Origin: Gnetum montanum
Taxonomy: Eukaryota > Streptophyta > Gnetopsida > Gnetales > Gnetaceae
DNA length: 64,000 nucleotides
Assembly (NCBI GenBank): GCA_015680685.1
Contig: MNCI01020803.1
Location: forward strand, 94,289-158,288
Direction of reading: 5' to 3'
Below, piece by piece: positions 58,386-64,000 of this stretch; the first letter of the stretch is position 1; each line of letters opens with the position of its first letter. The notes under the pieces are model-generated. The model searched no databases. It was not told the DNA's origin and worked only from the letters and a program-made list of their open reading frames with translations. The position numbers and the translations under genes were made by a program.

Positions 58386-59180
58386 TCAGATTACAGCATC
58401 GTCGGAAACACCACGGCCGTTCCTGAGTGGAACAAACTTACTGACTTCTTCATTCAAGCCAGGGAGAAGATCCACAAAGCGACGAATAACAGCATCCTGC
58501 GATCCACCAGGCCTCAAAATCTCATGCTCCAACAAGCTCCTCAAATCCCTGACTGTCTGCTTCATACGAACCATCTCAACATCAACATCGGCTGCATCAT
58601 CACTACACACCACTCTCCTCACTGTAGCACAAACATCTGGAGAATGAAGTCGGCCGTTCGAATCTCGAACGGCCTCCACGGCTGCCTTCAAATATGCGGC
58701 CGCGAGTTTTGTGCAGGAACCCTGATCGTAGCGCATGGGAACCAGCACCATGGGAACGCCTGCTACGAAGCCTTCGAAGACGGAGTTCCATCTGCCGTGG
58801 TTCACGAAGGCGGCCACGCTGCCATGCTCCAGAATCTGGCGCTGTGGCACCCATTCATCAACCACGCCAAGACCACGACTGCTTGCACGGATCCTGTGAT
58901 CGAATCCCGGCGTCGGCGCAGCCCCCACGGGAAGGGAATGCCGCTTTGCTCCAAACCCAGCGCCATCTCAGGGATGTCTTCGTCCGGCACAGCGTTCTCG
59001 CTGCCGAATGCGATGTAGAGCACAGCAGGAGAAGGCGCCTTCTTCTTCTGAGTTTCCAGCCATGCCAGGCATTGGGATTTGTGCCAGGATTCCCCTCCTT
59101 CGTCTCTGTGTAACTTTGAGGACAGCAGCAGCGGCCCTACCCCGAATACTGGCTTGTTGATTAACCTCGACATTTCTCGG
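58386..59180 (-). pseudogene. UDP-glycosyltransferase pseudogene, exon 2 (PSPG-box half)
   Basis: C-terminal half of a family-1 plant UGT, which transfers sugar from UDP-sugars to small molecules. It starts at an ATGCAG acceptor (AG at 59182-59181) and reads 'REMSRLINKPVFGVGPLLL', 'CLAWLETQKKKAPSPAVLYI' and 'AFGSENAVPDEDI'. After a frameshift near 58925 (in a GTGGGGG run) it continues with the PSPG box 'WVPQRQILEHGSVAAFVNHG', then RWNSVFEGFVAGVPM and VLVPMRYDQ. The PSPG box has Arg where HCGWNS has Cys. The reading ends at a stop at 58386. Exon 1 is at 61502-62041. Confidence 0.8.
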
Positions 59181-59459
59181 CTGCATGTCAAAGGTTAGGT
59201 TTTAGTGCTGCTGTATTCCAGGAATCAGAGGTATACTTGCTTGTTTGTACTTGGTACAACACTTTGGAATTTCTTTAGACCCTGTTTTTCAAAAACCTCT
59301 GCCTTGTACATTTTTATGCTTTATTCTATAGACGTAATAAAATTTTAGCTTTCTTTCATATATTTTATTTTTGGCTGTAATTACAATTTAAACATTGTAT
59401 GAGGAAGTGATTGTTGAAATTACAGCCCAAAAAAATTTCAATTCTAGAGCAAAATTAGA

Positions 59460-60580
59460 GGTAAAGAAGGGTTGTCCACTTTCTTCAACTCTCTTTAGTG
59501 TCATTATCGATGAAATGTAGAAATACTTATTCAACTCTCTTTGGTATCATTATTGATGAAATATAGAAATGGTTATCCAAAGGGCACAAAAGTTATGCTA
59601 TCAAAACTAGATCCAAGCAAGAAATTTTCTTTTATATGCAAATGATGTTGTATTTCAGAAAGTATGCAAAATATGTTGCAAATTTTAGAAATTTATTGTC
59701 ACTCCTAGTGAATGTGATAAAACCAAATTGATGATATGGGGTACTTGACATACCTATTCTAATTTCCATTTTTGAGATACCAATGTGCAAGAAGTAGATT
59801 CTTTAAATATTTGTGTCTCATTTATAAGAACAAGTACATGCAGGGGAAGTAAATCAAATAAAGAATAGCAAGAGATTTCAAGGTTCGGTATCCTTTCAAA
59901 ACGAAGTGGAAGGATTTAGGACTTTGGTCTTGGAAGATCAGAAAATAAATTTTTCATACTATCATCTATCCTATTGGATTGTATGGATGTGTTGTTTAGG
60001 AACCTCAACTCATTACTAAACTTTGGAAAGATATTGAAAGTGTGCAAAAAACCTTTTCTTCTTCATAAGTTAAAGGTGAAGATGCAAATACCTTCCTCAA
60101 TATTATTATGTGAATGTTATTTATTACCTTTAGAAGCAATTTTGCTTGTGCCAATTCATTACATACACTCATAGCTTGCATATCTCAAGGCAAGACAATT
60201 TTTTTAAGTAATTCTTAAGGATTTGCAGAACTATAGTTGGTAGCTTTAGGGAATGTAGTGGTTGAGAAAATGAAATATCTCTTAAGAGGACATGCAACAA
60301 AATCTTAAACATATTTGCCAACTAGTCAAGTAGAAGGTTTTAACATGGATGTGGTATAATGTAGAAGGCAAAAGACAATTTTATTTACATCACATTAGAT
60401 TTAACAAACTAGATGCAATAGTTCACTATCTCTTAGGTGTTATTCCAATAAAGTATTAGATTGCTATTAGCAAGCTTTGTTTAAGTTCTCATCATCTTAG
60501 AAATGAAAGTGGAAGATGGATTCAACTTCTTTAGAAGAGCACATTTATAGGTTGTGCAAGTTAGAAGCTTTAAAAAAATC
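59460..60580 (+). mobile_element. Non-LTR retrotransposon (LINE) RT 3' remnant
   Basis: Conceptual plus-strand translation, with frame breaks, gives 'KKGCPLSSTLFSVIIDEM', 'FLLYANDVVFQ' (YADD box with Asn in place of Asp) and 'SECDKTKLMIWG'. It continues with 'IYPIGLYGCVV', 'IESVQKTF' and 'SSHHLRNESGRW'-like segments of the LINE C-terminus. A duplicated 'TTCAACTCTCTTTRGTRTCATTATYGATGAAAT' stretch lies at 59485-59565. It is long dead and has no poly-A or target duplication left. Confidence 0.65.
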
Positions 60581-61480
60581 ACTTGCAATTGATAATGAAA
60601 TTAGTATCCCTTAGAATGTTTTTTAAAAAGGAAAATGCACCCTATAGATAATATAATTATCTTGTAGAAATTTTGTAGATCACCATAAATGAATTGTACT
60701 TAGATATACTAAAGTTGTAAAAGATGATAAAAGTAACAAATATACGATATTCATAAAATGCATAATATAAATTATAAAATAAAATTAGTGGTAGGAATTT
60801 CAAATTAATGATTACATTTACATTTACCTATAGGCATGATAGATGATTTAAGTGGTTACCTCAATGTCTTGATATACAAAAGGTTCCAAATTATAGTTAC
60901 ACTTAGTGTATCATCATATAGTTCTATAATTCTTCAAAAATATTATGTACTTATAATCATTCCTTAATGTTAATTTGTTGGGGTGTCAAGACTAGAATAA
61001 AACTAGATAACTATATGAGCTCCCAACGTAAGATTTTGAACCGAGAGAAAAGGAAGACTAAGACATTATAAATATCCCTAAACATGTAACCAACAGTAAA
61101 CTTTTATAATTCAACGGCCCTCACTAAGACCCAACCAACCCATAACTCAGCAAGAACCTTACCTCTAATTACATCATTATTTGACTACATTAGCAAAACC
61201 AAACCGTGTTTGACAAATATCTGCCAAACTAAGACAAAAGTTTGACACGAACAATGTCATGCTTTATTAGCGTTTAAAAGACACCAACTGGATATTGGGT
61301 CCATCAACCTATTTTAAAACTATAAATAATTAAATAATATGAAAAATAACAAAACTAATGTAATCCTTAAATTAAAATAAACAAACCTTTAAAACTACAT
61401 ATTTTAATCTGATCGACAAGCTAAAAGAACCGAGTAACCTGGTCAACCAAGCCTGTTAATTTCTGAGACTCACTCACAGA
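60581..61480. other. AT-rich stretch, rest of UGT intron
   Basis: No further feature is seen. Confidence 0.4.
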
Positions 61481-61501
61481 AGCATGCATTCAAGTACTTA
61501 C

Positions 61502-62041
61502 ATCCAGGGACCCTCCAGGTGGTCGCTGGTGTTAACGATAATGGCGGAACTGCTCTCAACTCGCTCAACGAAGGAGAAGGACAAGCAGCCACTGTCCGTG
61601 TCCGCAGGCTTACTTACGAAAGCGCCGCGGAGGAACTCCAGCATTTCCGACAACGGCAGCCGCTTGTGGTCGAACCAGAGCATGGCAAAAGAAGCAGCGA
61701 AGGTGCCAACAAAAACGCGGTGGCCACACCGCCAATGTCGCCCGACCTCACGCCCACGCCCACGTCGCACACCACGCAGTCCAGGGACGAAGCCATCCCT
61801 CGCAGAATTCTATCCTTTCACGGAGATCCGGGTCTTCTACTTCTTCTGCTTCTTCTTCTTCCTCCAGAAGTCCTTTCACTCTGCAGATGTTTGCTTTTGT
61901 AGAGACGACCGTCACCGCCACAGACTGCTGTAAAAGTTTCAGGCACAGCCCCGCTTGCGGCCTCGGGTGACCCATCGCTAGCCATGGAACCACCGCTACC
62001 TTTCTCCTCCTCGACACCATCTTTGATCGAATTCTTGACAT
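61502..62041 (-). pseudogene. UDP-glycosyltransferase pseudogene, exon 1 (N-terminal half)
   Basis: Minus-strand reading starts at Met 62041 or Met 62020 and gives 'KVAVVPWLAMGHPRPQAGLC' and 'VAVTVVSTKANICRV', the acceptor-binding N-terminus of UGTs of the UGT91-like type (VVFPWLAFGH..). It then shifts frame to 'SSLDCVVCDVGVGV' and again to 'FVGTFAASFAMLWFDHKRLP', ending 'SSAIIVNTSDHLEGPW' at the GTAAGT donor. At about 180 codons it is shorter than usual, with the central part deleted and replaced by a Glu-rich stretch (a CTT/GAA microsatellite near 61840). At least two frameshifts make it non-functional. Confidence 0.75.
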
Positions 62042-63405
62042 GAGTCTCTTCGTGATGCATACAAGTACACACAGGAAGGAACAAGATTCCTCAAGCGAAT
62101 GGCTAATGTTAGAAAAATTTTAGCCAAGAAACCTAAATAAAGACCGGCTAATGTTAGAAAACGTTTAACCATGGAACTTAAATAAAGACCGGTACTTTAC
62201 CAGTGGAGTACGCAGTAAATGAGTGCAAGTTCTGTATTCCACCAACTACGTGGCCGGTGGGTTATGAATCTGGTATGCTACGTTGATTTCAAATCTTGAC
62301 ATCTCTTAGTTACGTGGCATAGTCAGCCTGCAGGACGACTGTAAATAGGCATTGTTGATGAAGAGCCAAAATCCAGGCAATTCAAGACACTCAAAGTGGC
62401 CCTGCTCTGGAAAAGCTGTAGACTTCCGGGATGACAGTTTATGTGTTGCAAGAGGACATTAACTCGCTTCCTCCATAATAGTTCGAACTTATCAAAATCT
62501 TGCAATGTTAGACATCGTAAGTTTTTTTTATTTCCATTTCTATTTAAATCATCATCATTTTAACATTGTCCAGCAAACTTCACCATTATAAGAATTTTGG
62601 ATCTACTCTTGATATACTATTTTTATCTATTTACCTACTTCTTCAAGGCCCGTCCATATCTAAGCTAATCATATGTAATCTTTTTATATATTTTAAATAC
62701 TTTGCACGCCCTTTACCTTCTTACCTTCACCAACATTGCATGCTAATTCTTAATCATACATAGTAGCTTCTTCAAAGTTGCTATACTAAAATAATTCAAA
62801 TTTTTATATTAGACTTAACCATATTTTCATCTATAATTAACTTTATTTTAATATTAAAAATGATTTTGTTTTCTGTTTTATTATACTTCTAAAGAAATAA
62901 TTCTCCCATGATTATTATTGACATATCTTTTATTATGTTATGATTTCTTTCTGTATTATTGCTTATAGTTCTCTCTAATTTTCTCCTTCAATTGTTTCTT
63001 GTATCACAACATTTACATTTGTGTAACTGGGATTTTAGTTGTAACATCATGGAGTCCTAAAATTGTTGTCTTCTTTTCACTATTATATTTCAATGCTTTA
63101 TCAACCTACCTTTAATTGGTTCATATGGTTACTTGCTAGATACTCTTTTCTAAACATTAGCATATGAGCATATAATTTAATTATTCATTGTAGTAATTAA
63201 ACTCTATGGTGTACTCAATATATTTGCAACTTATTCCATTATGTAGTTAAGTTTTAATGTTCCACCATTTTTGGAAAGGGCCTACATGAATGAAGTTGGT
63301 GGGTTGGATAATATTAGAATCTTCAAGATACTGCACCAAAAATAAAATACTAGTAGATTAACATGTACACACATTGTTAAATTAATTTTTTAGGGCATTT
63401 ACTAT
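62042..63405. other. Non-coding AT-rich stretch
   Basis: A short direct repeat 'GGCTAATGTTAGAAAA' at 62101 and 62147 lies in the UGT 5' flank. Nothing else is recognised. Confidence 0.45.
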
Positions 63406-64000
63406 TGATGAGCAATGAAGGTACCCCTATGTTCAACCATATGAATCACAAAGCATTTATGCATGATCTGGTCGAATTCCGTGGACTCTATAGTTTCTGG
63501 TGCACTAGTTTTGTAGGAAGTGAACCTTGCCCTAATGATCGTTCATTATCTTCCTAGTTACACTTGTGATGCACATGATATGGTTAAGTGTAATCGAGGC
63601 ATGTGATTTTTATTATTTTGTGTTTTATGTTCTTTGGTGCTTAAAGTAGAGAGATGAAGTAATTTAACAACTAATCTAGTTTAACTAACTAATCTCTAAC
63701 TAGTCCTAACATAAGCATCCGGTCCCACTTTCCGTACATGTCCTGAACCTACGTATCCATTGCTAGGTTACCAAGCGCTACGCTACTGGGCACACCAAGC
63801 AATAATGCTGTTGGGATTACCAAGCAAATACATGTTTACGCTCAAAGCGGTCATACTTATGTACTTAATCTATTTAGATTAATCAATTAACTAATTGTTT
63901 AAAGTCTTAATTTAGCTTAATTAATTGCATAGTTAATGAAAACAATGAATGCAATAATAAATCATTAATCTATTCTAAGTGCTACAAGGTTTGATCAAAG
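63406..64000 (-). mobile_element. LTR D (A/B/C gypsy family), truncated by the window
   Basis: Starts TGATGAGCAATGAAGGTACC and follows LTRs B and C through 'GGTCCCACTTTCCGTACATG' and 'TTGGGATTACCAAGC', to 'GCTACAAGGTTTGATCAAAG' at the window edge. The sequence to its left has neither a convincing PBS nor a polypurine tract, so whether it is solo or part of an element cannot be decided here. Confidence 0.75.

Larger units (their letters stand above)
59181..61501 (-). other. UGT pseudogene intron (2321 nt) holding a LINE remnant
   Basis: Donor GTAAGT (61501-61496) and acceptor ATGCAG (59181) are both intact and in compatible phase (TGG AT|C CGA). The joined reading 'LEGPWIREMSRLINKPVFGV' fits the UGT family. 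Outside the LINE remnant the intron is AT-rich and featureless. Confidence 0.65.

Noticed and set aside
58524-59113. Long plus-strand frames over the UGT exon
   Set aside because: They are opposite-strand shadows of GC-rich UGT coding sequence. The minus-strand reading has the PSPG box and family motifs.
61484-61933. Plus-strand frames of 127-149 codons
   Set aside because: Shadows of UGT exon 1 and of its CTT microsatellite.
45358-64000. LTR C and LTR D as the two LTRs of one 18-kb minus-strand element
   Set aside because: Both have the same orientation, but the bases left of D show no PBS complement, and the interval contains a live vicilin gene, a UGT pseudogene and other insertions. D is best treated as independent.

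Overview
The window looks like nuclear DNA of a seed plant, most probably a gymnosperm (conifer). This is inferred from three things: a TIR-NB-LRR gene with plant GT-AG introns, a vicilin-type seed-globulin gene with a RY/G-box promoter, and about 35 kb of old, heavily decayed, deeply nested Ty3/gypsy-type LTR retrotransposons. No species call is possible from sequence alone.

Layout. 1-1633: AT-rich sequence and a Mutator-like MITE. 1767-6158: a TIR-NB-ARC-LRR immune receptor gene with at least 5 exons. 7255-8472: two more coding exons that are either its C-terminal extension or a neighbouring gene. 8473-10843: AT-rich sequence and a possible decayed LTR. 10844-46166: a four-level nest of LTR elements. 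An LTR (C) of a minus-strand element is split by element A (10896-45357, plus strand, gag only). A's interior is split by a solo LTR (B, 14950-42288, minus). B is split by a giant element G (15320-41802, 26.5 kb, plus, about 2.0-kb LTRs). Each of the three inner insertions shows a 5-bp target-site duplication with one mismatch. 46167-47225: 3' interior of the C element. About 48040-48480: a broken ADP/ATP-carrier-like fragment (minus). 48766-49251: a second copy of the MITE. 49261-53404: non-coding sequence with local tandem duplications. 53429-55366: a complete five-exon vicilin-like gene (minus). 56392-57768: a compact, young-looking non-autonomous LTR element with a perfect 5-bp TSD and only 73 bp of interior. 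58386-62041: a UDP-glycosyltransferase pseudogene (minus, two exons) whose intron holds a plus-strand LINE remnant. 63406-64000: another LTR of the A/B/C family, cut by the window end.

The most unusual object is G. Its PBS-gag-protease block is present three times in tandem, each copy opening at a PBS-like motif. A block of antisense open reading frames lies between gag-protease and pol, the reverse-transcriptase core is deleted, and its LTRs and non-coding parts are full of short GTAGC/TAGCATAGC-type motifs and 'GACCTTAAACTRGC' repeat arrays. Only the TNL, its possible C-terminal exons and the vicilin gene look capable of making intact protein. Everything else recognisable as coding is transposon-derived or pseudogenic. 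All identities come from reading translations by eye; no database search was run.
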